DNA of 64,000 nucleotides from Megascapheus bottae (Eukaryota > Chordata > Mammalia > Rodentia > Geomyidae): the NCBI GenBank assembly GCA_024803745.1, contig JANJXV010000043.1, positions 2,563,501 through 2,627,500 on the forward strand. The letters run 5' to 3'. A program made the translations under genes and the position numbers. The notes under the pieces are model-generated. The model worked only from the letters and a program-made list of their open reading frames with translations, had not been told where the DNA came from and searched no databases. Shown here piece by piece: positions 11,695 through 22,592 of this stretch. Position 1 is the stretch's first letter. Every line of letters starts with the position of its first letter.

Positions 11695-12653
11695 TTGAGC
11701 AGTTGTCCAGGTGGTAAAGAAGCACAAAATCAAACCCACGTTGCAGATTTCCTTCTCCTGAGAATCTCAGAGGATCCAAAATTACAACCCATGCTCTTTG
11801 GACTCTTCCTCTCCATGTACCTGATTACTGTGCTGGGAAATCTATTCATTATCCTGGCCTTCTCCTCTGACCCCCACCTCCACACCCCCATGCACTTCTT
11901 CCTCTCCATGCTCTCCTTGGATGACATCTGCTTCATCTCCACCACCGTACCCAAGATGCTGGTGATCCTGCAGAGTCACAGCAAAGCCATCTTCTATGCA
12001 GGCTGCCTCACACAGATGTGTCTTTTCATCATTTTTTGGTGTGTGAATATTTTGCTTCTTACTGCCATGACCTATGACCGCTTTGTGGCCATTTGCCACC
12101 CCCTGAATTACCCTCTCATCATGAACCCTCATCTCTGTGTCTCCTTGGTTCTGCTGTCATTTGTTGCTTCGTGGAAGGACAGCTGCAGGTGTGGATGGCC
12201 TTATGAATGCCCCATTTCAAGGAAGTGGAAATCCCAAATTTCTTTTGTGACCCTTCTCAAATCCTGGATCTTTCCTGTAAAGACACACGAACAAATGCTA
12301 TCTTCAAATATATTATTGCTATCATATATGAATTTCCTCCAATCTTTGGAATCCTTTTCACTTACTATAAAATTGTTTCTTCAGTGATGAGAATTCCATC
12401 ATCAAGAGGGAAATACAAAGCCTTCTCCACTTGTGGCTCTCACTTGTCAGTGGTGTGTTTATTCTTTGGGACACGACTGGGAGTTTATTTTGCATCAGCT
12501 GTGTCACATTCTCCCAGGGGCAGTGCTGTGTCCTTAGTGATGTACACAGTGGTCACTCCTTTTCTGAACCCCTTCATCTACAGCCTGAGGAACAGGGACT
12601 TCAAAAGTGCCCTGACCATGTTGTTCAAACGAATAACTGACAACAGGTGGTAG
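11695..12653 (+). pseudogene. Olfactory receptor pseudogene, block A (family 7-like)
   Basis: Odorant receptors are seven-transmembrane GPCRs of olfactory neurons, usually about 310 residues from one coding exon. Class II landmarks are visible: '[20 protein letters not shown]' (TM1), '[13 protein letters not shown]' (TM2), '[19 protein letters not shown]' (end of TM3), 'KAFSTCGSH' before TM6 and '[14 protein letters not shown]' in TM7. Lesions: no ATG at the expected start (a lysine codon sits there), a deletion of about 4 bases near 12168 that shifts the frame, and a TGA stop at 12204-12206. The second half is open from 12207 to the stop at 12653. The family 7 assignment is from motif memory. 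It cannot make a full receptor. Confidence 0.9.
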
Positions 12654-13084
12654 GAAATCCATCTGTAATATTACTTTGCAGAGGAAAAAATTTTAACCTA
12701 AATTCCTGTAAATCCTACCTGTCTCTACACAATCTTTATATTCTTCTGGTTTCATTAGTATAACCGAGGACATAGGAGCACTAGAAAAAATTGCTAAGTC
12801 AAACTAATTAATGAGGGAAGGACATATTTGTATTTAATGCATAAAATTTCACTTTGGAAAGATGACACATGTCTGGAGATGGCCACCCTACAAACTGAAT
12901 TGTACAGTGGTTAAGATGTGAATTTTCTATCATGGATATTTTACGTCAATGAAAGTGAAGAGAAACAGAATATTTTGGTTTTGTGAGCACTGGTATTTGA
13001 ACTCAGGTCTTTCTCATTTCTTGGCAAAACCTGTATGACCAGCTCTTTTGTTTTTAGTTGTTTTATACATAGGCTGCAGGGCTT

Positions 13085-13325
13085 TCTTTCTTTCTGGGTC
13101 AGTGTGGAGAACTCATACTGAGCACTGTTTCTGAGCTCTTCAGATCAAGGCCAAGCCCATCATTAACCAAAGCCCCACTTGCCATTTTCTAGAGGTAAAT
13201 CAGAGATAAGAGTCTCAAGTCCTTTTGAGCCCAGGTTGGGTTTGGACCTTAATCCACAGGTCTCAGCCCCTTGAGAAGCTAGGATTACTGGCTTGAGCCA
13301 CCCCACCGGCTAGTGCTTGTTAAAG
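13085..13325 (-). repeat. Composite SINE
   Basis: On the minus strand the 7SL-like head ('taatcctagcttctcaaggg') is followed by 'gagactcttatctctg' and an ID-like tail. It is not obviously present at this position in blocks B or C. Confidence 0.65.
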
Positions 13326-13474
13326 AACGGGTCTGGCCAGATGCCCAGATCTCAGATGTGAGCCTCTAGCTGCTGACTAATATATCTAAGCTGGTGCATT
13401 TTTTTGTTGGTGGTTTGTTTGTTTGATTCTTTCTTTCTTTGATTGATTCTTTCTTTGTTTGTTTGAAGCAGTGC

Positions 13475-13745
13475 TGGAGGTTGAACTCAGGGCGTGGACA
13501 CTATCACTGAGCTTTTTTCCTCAGTGCTAATGTTCTACTACTTGAGCCAAACCTGCACTTCTGGGTCTGTGTGCGTGTGTGTGTATATGTGTGTGTGTTT
13601 CTCTGTGCTCATTGTGTGTGTGTCTGTGTTAAATTCGAAATACAATTCTGAAGGACATCCCAGCCCTGGATGGCTCTGAAACTGAAATTCTCAGGTCTGT
13701 GCATCCTGTGTTTCTTGGATTCTGGTTGTGAACCACAGCCAACAG
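13475..13745 (-). repeat. Composite SINE with GT microsatellite
   Basis: A minus-strand SINE whose middle contains a degenerate (GT)n run at 13565-13630. The same SINE occupies the same place in blocks B (26770-27005) and C (42525-42790). In C the GT run has expanded to nearly pure repeats. Confidence 0.7.
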
Positions 13746-14437
13746 CTAAAAGTGTTTTTCGTGAGAGAAACCAATAAATGAACATTATTGGTGACTGGGT
13801 AGAAAAATGATTACATAAGCTATCTTATGTTGCAGAAGGTTTATTGATTTAGAGAACACAGTTTAGACAAATAATATGACGTAAGATAAATAATGTAAAA
13901 GGTGTGGCTCATCATGTATTATTTTTAATTATGAGGATTTGAATGTGTGCTGATGTTACTTTTGTACTTGGCCCTCCCTATATATTGACCTTGAACAGTT
14001 TTTACAATAGTTTTTATTTCACAGAAGTCACTGATGATAGTTAAAAAGTATATAATTTAATTATTCTATTAAACAGCATTCTCTCTATATCACTTTTTAT
14101 CTTAACTTCCTTGACGAAACACATTTCAGATTAATATCTCCACACAAGTGTACACAGTATCTTCCTCACATTCATCTCTTCCCTCATTCACCTCTTCCAC
14201 GAACCCTTTCACCAATATGCACCATGAAATCCAAATTTCATTTTTTACACACATGACCAATGATTATTATTTCTGCATTCTACTTTGGCTCCTTGTTTCC
14301 ATTCATTCCAGTACATCCTGAAGGAATCCCACTCCAGACATTGATATTCAGAATATTTCTGTTGTTAAATTGTCTGAGGAGTACTCAAAATCTTGCAATT
14401 TGCAATTTCACTCCTGTATATGCTATATTTAGCCATA

Positions 14438-14608
14438 TTTTCTTGCCAGTCCTTGGGCTTTAACACAGGGTCATGACACTGGGCTTCCTCAAGGCTAGAG
14501 ATCAAGGTCACTTAAGCCATAATACCACTTCCAGCTTTTTCTGTGCATATTGTACAGTGTTTGCATGCTTGGCAAACACTCTCCACCTAGGCCATACTCC
14601 TGGATGCA
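14438..14608 (-). repeat. ID-like SINE shared with block D
   Basis: A minus-strand tRNA-derived SINE ('cttgccagtccttggg' at its left edge). The flanking sequence matches the inverted copy in block D, where a SINE at 48190-48378 lies between the same flanks. Block C lacks it at the equivalent site near 43640. Confidence 0.75.
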
Positions 14609-14924
14609 ATTCACCATATTTTTGTTGCTGTCATGAAGTCATAGAACTTGGAAGCTTTGTTTACTGGAGAACAAGGATAAAATCTATTGTATTGGACATT
14701 CCCCTCCACTCCATCCATGTTAGTGAGTTGATTGAGATTTGTAAGCTTTGGATCAATGTTTCTAATTGTGAGTTCTGCAAATCAGGTTCCATCAGGGTAG
14801 GAGACCCTGTCATCAGCCTGTCCTCTGGCATCTAATCAAAATCTCCAGCACCATATGACACTGAAGCTGGAAATCCTCCATGTCCACCTATAAATAATCC
14901 ATTCTGTTAGATTCTTTTCTTTTC
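14609..14924 (+). repeat. OR block A: distal 3' flank
   Basis: This aligns as an inverted repeat with 47880-48180. An open frame on this strand (about 14643-14835) and one on the minus strand of the block D copy encode similar peptides, for example 'NCEFCKSGS' and 'NCEFCKSWS'. The source is unknown. Confidence 0.6.
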
Positions 14925-15245
14925 TTTTCCTTTTTACCTGTCCTGGGGATTGAACTCAGGGCTGGGCACTGCCTTTGGACTTTATCATGGCTAGTGCTCT
15001 ACCACTTGGGACACAACCACTTCCAGGATTTTTCTGTGGATATGGTAGCTAAGATCAAACCCAGAGCTCTGTGCATGCTAGACAAGCCCTCTACCATTAG
15101 GCATGCTCTCAGCTCTGCACAATTCATTATGAAGAGAAGATGAGTTTTTTGGTCAAATGTGGAGCTTAAACTTGGGGCCTGTGCACTGTCCCTGAGCCTC
15201 TTGTGCTCAAAGATAGTGCTCTACCACTTGAGCCATTTAGGTTGA
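14925..15245 (-). repeat. ID-like SINE and SINE fragment
   Basis: A nearly complete tRNA-derived SINE lies at 14930-15118 ('ctagtgctctaccacttg', 'catgctagacaagc'). A shorter fragment of the same family follows at 15165-15240. Both are on the minus strand. Confidence 0.7.
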
Positions 15246-15899
15246 GTAAACCAGAAAAAAAATTTGTTTTCTTATAGTTCAGTTTTCTCTGGGTGGATCA
15301 TATCTGTGGTCCTACCTACACAAGGCAATGAGATCTGAGGGTAAGTAGAGAACTAGATAACCAATGAATTCTAATTCCTTATGCATCTAGAAATTTCCCA
15401 TTTTTTGGATAGTGTAGCCTCCCAGTGGCTGACCTAGAGTTAATATCCAGACTCTGTCATTGTTGGCTGTGAGTAGCATAACTCCATTGCCCACTGTTCT
15501 CTATGAATAGATGAAAATAATTTCATACAATAATAATTTCACATAATACATGTGCATCCATCTACACTGATCAAGGCATTTGAAATACAATATATACTTA
15601 TTCTCTGAGAGCTATCTGCATAGACCATTCTCCGAACATCTCATTTCACTCCAGAAACTTTCAATATCCTGTTGGCACATACTTTAACAGTTATAAGCCC
15701 AGCTATGTAATGTTTAACATAGCACCGTGGATAGGCAATAAGCCACCACAATGAGAAAAATTACATCAGAAGGTAAATTCAAGTGAATGAATTATAGAAA
15801 TTAGTAATTTTTAAAGAAAATTGTGACTAAGAATTTTCTATCCAGACACAACTTACATATTTTCAGCACCTAAACAGTATAGCCAAGTCTAATCAGGCC
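15246..15899. other. No gene recognised
   Basis: AT-rich intergenic sequence. Positions 15285-15350 weakly resemble the 7SL-like head of a SINE on the plus strand. Nothing else is recognised. Confidence 0.4.
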
Positions 15900-16138
15900 T
15901 AATTTTTTTTATTTTTTATTGTAATTAGTAAAAGGGTTACATGATATTTGCCAGATAGAAGGTGCGTTAATTCACATACATTGATACCCTTTCACATGTC
16001 TTGGTACCCATTTCCCTCCCCCCCACACCCCCCACCCGTCTTGGTTTTCCCCCCTTCCCTATCAAATTTCAAATATCCAAATACAAATAAATTCAATATA
16101 TTAGATAACAAAGTGAGATACTATACCAATATAGTATA
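15900..16138 (-). mobile_element. L1 3' end, short
   Basis: Reverse complement of the L1 3'UTR end. The plus strand shows a T-run, then 'attgtaattagtaaaagggt', then the C-rich complement of the G-rich stretch at 16015-16060. It matches about 22355-22590 of the plus-strand L1. No convincing TSD is seen. Confidence 0.85.
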
Positions 16139-16140
16139 TT

Positions 16141-16387
16141 TCAGTCCCAGGCGTGGTGTCTCATAACTATAATCCTAGCTATTTAACAGGCTGAGTTCTA
16201 TGGATAGAGGTTCAAAGTCAGTGTGGGCACCAAAACATGTGAGCTCTCCTCTCCAATTAGCTACCAGAAAGCCAAAAGTAGAGGTTCTTATGTAAGTGGT
16301 TGAGCTTTGCTTTGTGCAGGAAAAGCTCGAGGGTTTTACCAAGGCCTAGAGTCAAAATCCTAGGACGCACATGGACGCGCACACATA

Positions 16388-16390
<3 letters not shown>
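16141..16390 (+). repeat. Composite SINE, block B
   Basis: Starts 'cagtcccaggcgtggtg', with 'taatcctagctatttaac' and 'tctccaattagctacc'. It corresponds copy for copy to the SINE at 44810-45010 in block D, including the repeat that follows it. Confidence 0.8.
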
Positions 16391-16432
<42 letters not shown>

Positions 16433-16510
16433 AGAGAGAGACAGAGAGACAGAGTGTGAGAGAGAGACAGTGACAGAGAGAGAGAGAGACAGAGAGACAG
16501 AGACACAGAG
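16391..16510. repeat. (AC)n then (AG)n microsatellite
   Basis: A nearly pure AC run (16391-16428) is followed by GA/GACA repeats, in the same order as at 45015-45175 in block D. Open frames here are repeat artefacts. Confidence 0.95.
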
Positions 16511-16736
16511 AAATTAGAAAACAAAGCAAGGATGCAGAAATCTCCTGGGATTGCAGGCACATTGGATGAAAATGAATTTCACAGATTAAAAAAAATCACT
16601 GCTGTAAATTACCCAGTAATGAAGAATAATCTGTATTTTCTTTGATGAGAAAACACTGCCTATAATGTTTTAACATAGTTGAATATCTACAATGAATACA
16701 TAAATGGGAATATATGACACATAAAAAATCTATGAT
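16511..16736 (+). repeat. OR block B: 5' flank of a missing receptor
   Basis: This matches 45210-45235 plus 45420-45600 in block D, for example 'attggatgaaaatgaatttc' and 'cctataatgt'. In D the receptor reading frame begins about 150 bases after the end of this match. Here homology stops at about 16736, where an ERV LTR begins. The receptor of block B is not found before its 3' flank resumes at 26436. Confidence 0.7.
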
Positions 16737-17140
16737 TGTCAGAGACCAAGGAGTTAAACGGAACAAAGCAAAGACCCTCTAGCCTTGAGCAAATCGCATC
16801 TGGTTGAGTCATCTGCACAAAATACTTCTCGGAATAACCGCAGGTTGTTGCTTGGGTTAGCACAACGGCCAAAAGAACAGCCTGACCCACCCCTAACCTT
16901 GAGATTTCCCGTTCTTGTTATCACAAAAACTCTCCATCCTCCCCCTCTATACTCCCTTCCTTACACTCAGGGTATATAAACCCTGCTTTACTTTTAATAA
17001 ATGAGACCTTGACGCGACTCAGATTGTCTCTGTCTTTCTTTATGCGCCTGGTCTCCTTCCTCTCTTTCCCCCATTGGTTTTCTTCTTTTAGGAGGTGCCT
17101 CTTCGAGCCGCATGAATAGCTGAACCCGCGGGTCGGGGGA
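16737..17140 (+). mobile_element. ERV LTR (betaretrovirus-like), block B
   Basis: The left edge is set by loss of block D homology and a 'tgtcag' start. It contains a TATA box (tatataaa, 16973-16980), a poly(A) signal (aataaa, 16996-17001) and a GC-rich end immediately before a primer-binding site. The expected terminal CA is not seen ('gggga'). The left edge is approximate by a few bases. This is a 5' LTR, since leader and gag follow. No partner LTR is found in the window. Confidence 0.8.
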
Positions 17141-17142
17141 AG

Positions 17143-17160
17143 TGGCGCCCAACGTGGGGC
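17143..17160 (+). promoter_or_regulatory. tRNA-Lys1,2-type primer-binding site
   Basis: The 18 bases tggcgcccaacgtggggc are an exact match to the site complementary to the 3' end of tRNA-Lys1,2, used by many betaretrovirus-like elements. It would prime minus-strand DNA synthesis. Confidence 0.92.
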
Positions 17161-17291
17161 TCGAAGCACGGTGACCTACCGGACGGCGTGGAGAGCAGGG
17201 GACCCCGATTATATTAAGGTAGAGACGCCCACACCGCATCGCTCGTGCACCGTGGGAGAGTCTTGAGGTAAGTTCTGCCGTCCCATCAACC

Positions 17292-17510
17292 ATGGGCAAA
17301 GCGTTATCAAAAGAGGTTTTATTTATAAAAGAAATGAAAGGATCACTTAGGGAGAGAGGAATAAGAGTTAAAAAGAAAGATTTGGTAAAATTCTTTTGTT
17401 TTGTTGAAAGAAAAATAACACCAATCAAAACTCAAGAACATCTAGAGTCTGCCAGCTACAGAGGTCTAGGTTGGTTATATCTGAAAAACTGTAATCGTGT
17501 TCAGTATTGA
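17292..17510 (+). pseudogene. gag: ERV gag, matrix N-terminus only
   Basis: Gag is the retroviral structural polyprotein. A good splice donor (ggtaagt, cut at 17267/17268) precedes this ATG, as is typical of retroviral leaders. The first residues (MGKALSKE) have Gly2 and Ser6, which fits N-terminal myristoylation. A basic stretch (RVKKKDL) fits membrane-binding matrix. The frame ends after 72 codons, and L1 sequence begins within about 40 bases. Capsid, nucleocapsid, pol and env are absent. The gag call rests on position after the primer site and on matrix-like composition. Confidence 0.75.
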
Positions 17511-17555
17511 TCTTGCTCCCATTTTCAAATGGGCAGAACAAGAAACTCAAGAAAA

Positions 17556-18724
17556 ATGTCAAATCAAGAAACAACACCTCCCACCTCCCCCACCCAATGT
17601 AAACAGCCAATGGAACAGTCACTGGCAAGCCTAGAGGAGAGTCTTCCAAGTGCTGTACAAATGCAATTAATAAACATCATTAATGAAAAATGTGAAAATA
17701 TAAAGTAAGAGATAAGGGAGGAAGCCATACCTGAACAAGAGGAAACCATAAACAAGGTGATAAGTGAAAAAGAAGGAGCCATAAAGGAAGCCATAATAAA
17801 GGCTGTTCAAAGAAAGATGGATGAATTCATAGAATCCACAAATAAAAAGGTGACCGAACTCCAGCAATGTTCAAAGAAAATAAAGCTACTGAGCTAACCA
17901 CTCAAATGGAAATCAAGGAGCTAAAGAAATACATACATGATCTAAAAGAAGAGATGCAAGGCATCAAAAATGAGCAATTAGTAGCAAGGGAGATGAAAAG
18001 TAAAGTAGATAGCTTTGATAGCAGTTTAGACAATGCAGAGGAGAGAATTTCCGGGGCTGAAGATAATTTAGTTATTATAGAGAAAGAACAGAAAATGAGT
18101 CAATCCAAATCTAGGAAAAATGAGAGAGCGCTTCAGGAGGTCCAAGATACAATTAGGAAGCCTAATTTAAGGCTAATTGGTATTGAGGAGGGTCTGGAGA
18201 AAGAGGTCAATGGTATTGGAAATATACTTCAGGGAATCATCTCAGAGAATTTCCCAAATATCCGGAAGGGCAGACCCATCCAGATTCAAGAAGCTTTTAG
18301 AACCCCAAACAGACCTGACCAGAAAAGAACATCTCACCGCCACATCATAATCCGAACTCGATCAGTAGAAACCAAAAAAAGGATCCTAAAGGCAGCCAGG
18401 GAAAAGGGTTCAGTAACCTATAAAGGAAAACCAATTAGAATCACCCCAGATTACTCAGCAGAGACCATGCAAGCAAGAAGTGACTGGAAGCATATATGTC
18501 ATGCCCTTAAGTCAAACAACTACCAACCAAGAATACTGTACCCAGCTAAGCTCTCATTCATAACTGAGGGAACAATAAAAACATTCCATTCCAGGGAAAA
18601 GCTGCAACAATATGTCGCAACAAAACCAACACTACAGAGAATTCTGCAAGAGGTTCTATACATACAAACCCAAAATAAAGGCAATATAGGGAAAGAAATG
18701 GCACCTAAACAGCATAACACCTAA
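17556..18724 (+). pseudogene. L1 ORF1 (one stop, one frameshift)
   Basis: ORF1p is the L1 RNA-binding chaperone. From the ATG at 17556 the first 50 codons run to a TAA at 17703-17705. Reading continues in frame as coiled coil (EEAIPEQEET) to a one-base frameshift near 17865. From 17867 a 285-codon frame is open to 18724: coiled coil, then an RNA-recognition region (PNLRLIGIEEGLEKEVNG), then the C-terminal domain. The length matches full ORF1p if both lesions are ignored. Confidence 0.88.
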
Positions 18725-18772
18725 GGACACCAAAAACTGTCAAGACACAGGCCCAAATAAAACCTTTTAAAA

Positions 18773-21700
18773 ATGGTAGGACCTAATAAATGTCTCTCAA
18801 TCCTAACTCTCAATATCAATGGACTCAACTCTCCAATTAAAAGGCATAGGCTGTCTAGTTGGATCAAAAAGCAAGAGCCATCGTTCTGCTGTCTTCAAGA
18901 GACACATCTTACCCAAAAAAACAAGCATCTTTTGAAAGTGAGAGGTTGGAAAAACTCTATCAAGCTAACGGCCCCCATAAACAGGCTGGAGTTGCCATCC
19001 TCATATCAGATAAATTAGTAAGAAAAGACAAAGAAGGTTACTACATACTACTAAAGGGATCTTTCCTCCAGGAAGACATAACGACCCTAAATATTTACAC
19101 ACCCAATCCCGGAGCTCCAAACTTCATCAAGCAAACTTTACTTACACTGAAACCATACATAGATCAAACTACAGTGATTGTCGGTGACTTTAACACACCA
19201 CTCTCACCTATGGACAGATCAACAAGGCAAAAACTCAACAGAGAAACCTTAGAACTGAACAGCTATATAGACCAACTACATCTAACAGACATCTGCAGAA
19301 TATTCCACCCAGCAACAACACAATATACGTTTTTTCTCAGCAGCACATGGAACATTTTCCAAAATAGATCACATCATAGGCCATAAAACAAACCTGGACA
19401 GATTCAGAAACACAGAAATTATTCCATGCACACTCTCAGACCACAAAGGCATCAAACTTGAACTGAACACACACCTCCACCAACGAAAACCCTATAACTC
19501 ATGGAGACTGAACAACACATTGTTGAACCACCAATGGGTCATTGAAGAGATCAGAACAGAAATCCAACAGTTTATGAAATTTAACAGAAAGGAGCACACA
19601 AAATACCAACTCCTTTGGGACACAGCAAAGGCAGTACTCAGAGGAAAATTTATAGCGCTGAGTGCCTACAACAACAAGTTGGAAAAATTGCAAACCAACA
19701 AGTTAATGTCCCACCTTAAGCTCCTGGAAAAAGAGCAACAAACCAACCCCAACCCCAGTCGAAGAAAGCAAATAATTAAAATCAAAGCAGAATTAAATGA
19801 TTTGGAATCCAAAAAAACTATAGAAAGAATCAACAAAACAAGGAGTTGGTTCTTTGAAAGAATTAACAAAATTGACAAGCCCTTAGCAAATCTTACCAAA
19901 AAAAGAAGAGAGCATATCGAAATAAACAAAATCGCAGATGAAAATGGTAATATCACAACAGAAATTACCAAGATCCAGAATATCATGAGGGAATACTTCT
20001 CAAACCTTTATGCCAACAAATTTGAGAACCTAAATGAAATGGATGAATTCCTAGCCAATATTAACATACCCACACTGAACCAAGAAGAACTAAGCCAACT
20101 CAACAGGCCTATTTCAAGCTCTGAAATAGAAATGGCAATTAGAGAACTTCCACCTAAGAAAAGCCCAGGGCCAGATGGATTCACAGCTGAATTCTATAAG
20201 GTCTTCAAAGCAGAGCTCACACCAATACTCCTCAAGCTCTTCAACGAAATTGAAAATGAAGGTTCCTTACCAAACTCATTCTATGAAGCCCGTATAACGC
20301 TCATCCCCAAACCAGACAGAGATTCATCAAAGAAAGAGAACTATAGACCTATATCTTTGATGAACATCGATGCAAAACTTCTCAACAAAATACTGGCCAA
20401 CCGTCTACAACAACTCATCAAAAAAAATATACACTATGATCAAACTGGATTCATCACAGTGAGGCAAAGCAATCAATTAATATAATTCAACACATCAACA
20501 GGAGCAAAGACAAAAATCACATGATTGTCTCAATAGACGCGGAAAAGGCATTTTAAAAGATCCAACACCCCTTCATGTTAAAAGCTCTGGAGAAACTAGG
20601 AATCCATGGAACATTCCTCAATGAAATTAAAGCTGTGTATGAGAAACCTACTGCTAGTATTACACTTAATGGTGAAAATCTAAAGCCATTCCCTCTAAAA
20701 TCAGGAAGGAGACAAGGATGCCCACTCTCTCCACTCCTGTTTAACATAGTACTAGAATTCCTAGCCAGTGCAATAAGGCAAGAAGCAAGCATAAAGGGGA
20801 TCCAAGTAGGGAAAGAGGAAATAAAACTATCCCTCTTTGCAGATGACATGATTCTGTATTTAAAGAATCCTATAGACTCTACTCCCAAGCTCCTTGAGCT
20901 GATCCAAAGCTTTGGAAGAGTAGCAGGCTATAAAACCACCCCTCAAAAATCAACTGCCTTCCTTTATGCCAACAGTGAGAGGAACGAGGCAATAATCAGG
21001 AAAGAAACTCCTTTCACAATAGCCTCAAAGAAAATAAAGTACCTAGGAATTAGCTTAACTAAGAATGTAAAGGACCTTTTTGATGAAAACTTCAAAACCC
21101 TACAAAAGGAAATTAAACCAGAACTAAGGAAATGGAAAAACCTCCCATGCTCCTGGATTGGAAGAATCAACATTGTGAAAATGACAATCTTGCCAAGAGC
21201 TATCTACAAATTCAATGCAATACCCATCAACATCCCAATGTCATTCTTTAAAGAAATAGAAGAGGCAATTCAAAATTTCATATGGAATAATAAAAGACCC
21301 CGTATAGCAAAAACACTTCTTAGCAGAAAGAACAGCGCTGGAGGAATTTCAATTCCAAACTTTAGACTCTATTACAGAGCTATAATTCTCAAAACAGCTT
21401 GGTACTGGCACAGGCCTGAAGACCAATGGAATAGAACTGAGGACCCAGATATTAAACCACAGACCTATGGTCACCTAATCTTTGACAAGGGAGCCAAAGT
21501 AATAGAATTGAAGAAAGACAGCCTCTTCAACAAGTTGTGCTGGCAGAACTGGTTAAGCACCTGCAGAAAACTAAAGCTGGATCCTTCTTTGTCTTCTGTG
21601 AAGAAGAAACAAAAATGGCCTATAGACACATGAAGAAATGCTCAACATCTCTGGTCATAAAAGAAATGCAAATCAAAACAACTCTAAGATTCCACCTCAC

Positions 21701-22187
21701 TCCAGCTAGAATGACCAGGATCAGGAACACGAATGACAACAGATGCTGGAGGGGATGTGGCCAGGAGGGATCACTACTACACTGTTGGTGGGAGTGCAAA
21801 CTCGTTCAACCACTATGGAAAGCAGTGTGGCAGTGCCTCAAAAGGCTAAACATAGAACTCCCCTATGACCCAGCAATTCCACTACTTGGCATTTACCCAA
21901 CCATACAGAAACAAGGACATACTAAACCCACTAGCACAACAGTGTTCATTGCAGCACCAGTCACCATAGCAAAGATATGGAACCAACCTAGATGTCCCTC
22001 AGTTGATGACTGGATCAACAAGTTGTGGTATTTGTACACAATGGAATTCCATGCAGCTGTCAGAAAGAATTACATCGCCCTATTTCTTAGGAAATGGAAA
22101 GACTTAGAAAAAATCATATTAAGTGAAGTAAGCCAGACTCAAAGGAACTTAGGCTCAATGGTTTCCCTCATTCATCATAATCAGTAG
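18773..22187 (+). pseudogene. L1 ORF2 (endonuclease-RT), multiply broken
   Basis: ORF2p nicks the target and reverse-transcribes L1 RNA. The start is MVGPNKCLSILTLNINGLN. Endonuclease residues are visible (GDFN near 19183-19194, SDH near 19435-19443). The RT catalytic motif FADD is at 20836-20847. A C-terminal cysteine-rich segment, [14 protein letters not shown], is near 21757-21800. Lesions: frameshifts near 18950 and 19335, a deletion of about 19 bases near 20470 (compare 63010), an in-frame stop near 20553, and a deletion and frameshift near 21590. The RT stretch itself is open from 20575 to 21633. Confidence 0.9.
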
Positions 22188-22592
22188 AAACCTTGGGCTC
22201 TACTAGCAGAGATTTGCAATAGAGCAAAATCTTGATACATAAGGACATATAATGTGAAGCTAATTAAAAGGACCTCCAGGATAGTGAAACAAAAGCCATA
22301 TAATGAATGATTGTTGTCCTTAATGTACTATGTTTTCTCTCATCTCCTTTGCTGTCCCTTGTTATCTCATATTGGTATAGTATCTCACTTTGTTATCTAA
22401 TATATTGAATTTATTTGTATTTGAATATTTGAAATTTGATAGGGAAGGGGGGTAAACCAAGACGGGTGGTTGGTGTGGGGGGGGGAGGGAAACGGGTACC
22501 AAGACATGTGAAAGGGTATCAATGTATGTGAATTAACGCACCTTCTATCTGGCAAATATCATGTAACCCTTTTACTAATTACAATAAAAAAG
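22188..22592 (+). other. L1 3'UTR and tail
   Basis: This follows the ORF2 stop. It contains the G-rich tract at 22470-22492, a candidate G-quadruplex on the sense strand, and ends in 'acaataaaaaagaaaaaaa'. It serves as the template for the L1 3' fragments at 2045, 10531, 15900 and 53905. Confidence 0.85.

Larger units (their letters stand above)
12840..14437 (+). repeat. OR block A: shared 3' flank
   Basis: This aligns with 26436-27590 (block B) and 42160-43640 (block C), and its start with 46850-46990 (block D). Landmarks are 'tctggagatgg', 'gagcactggtatttgaactc' and 'ccaaatttcattttttacac'. SINEs at 13475-13745 are shared between the blocks and so predate the duplications. No gene is seen. 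Confidence 0.7.
17525..22592 (+). mobile_element. Nearly complete L1, plus strand, without 5'UTR
   Basis: ORF1, ORF2, 3'UTR and an A-rich tail are all present in order over about 5.05 kb. The 5'UTR is missing: L1 sequence starts only some 30 bases before the ORF1 ATG, directly next to the ERV gag fragment. The 3'UTR has the G-rich run (22470-22492) typical of mammalian L1. A clear TSD was not found. Both frames carry lesions, so the copy is inactive. Confidence 0.9.

Noticed and set aside
17525..22592. Possibly active L1
   Set aside because: Stop and frameshift in ORF1 and several frameshifts, deletions and a stop in ORF2.
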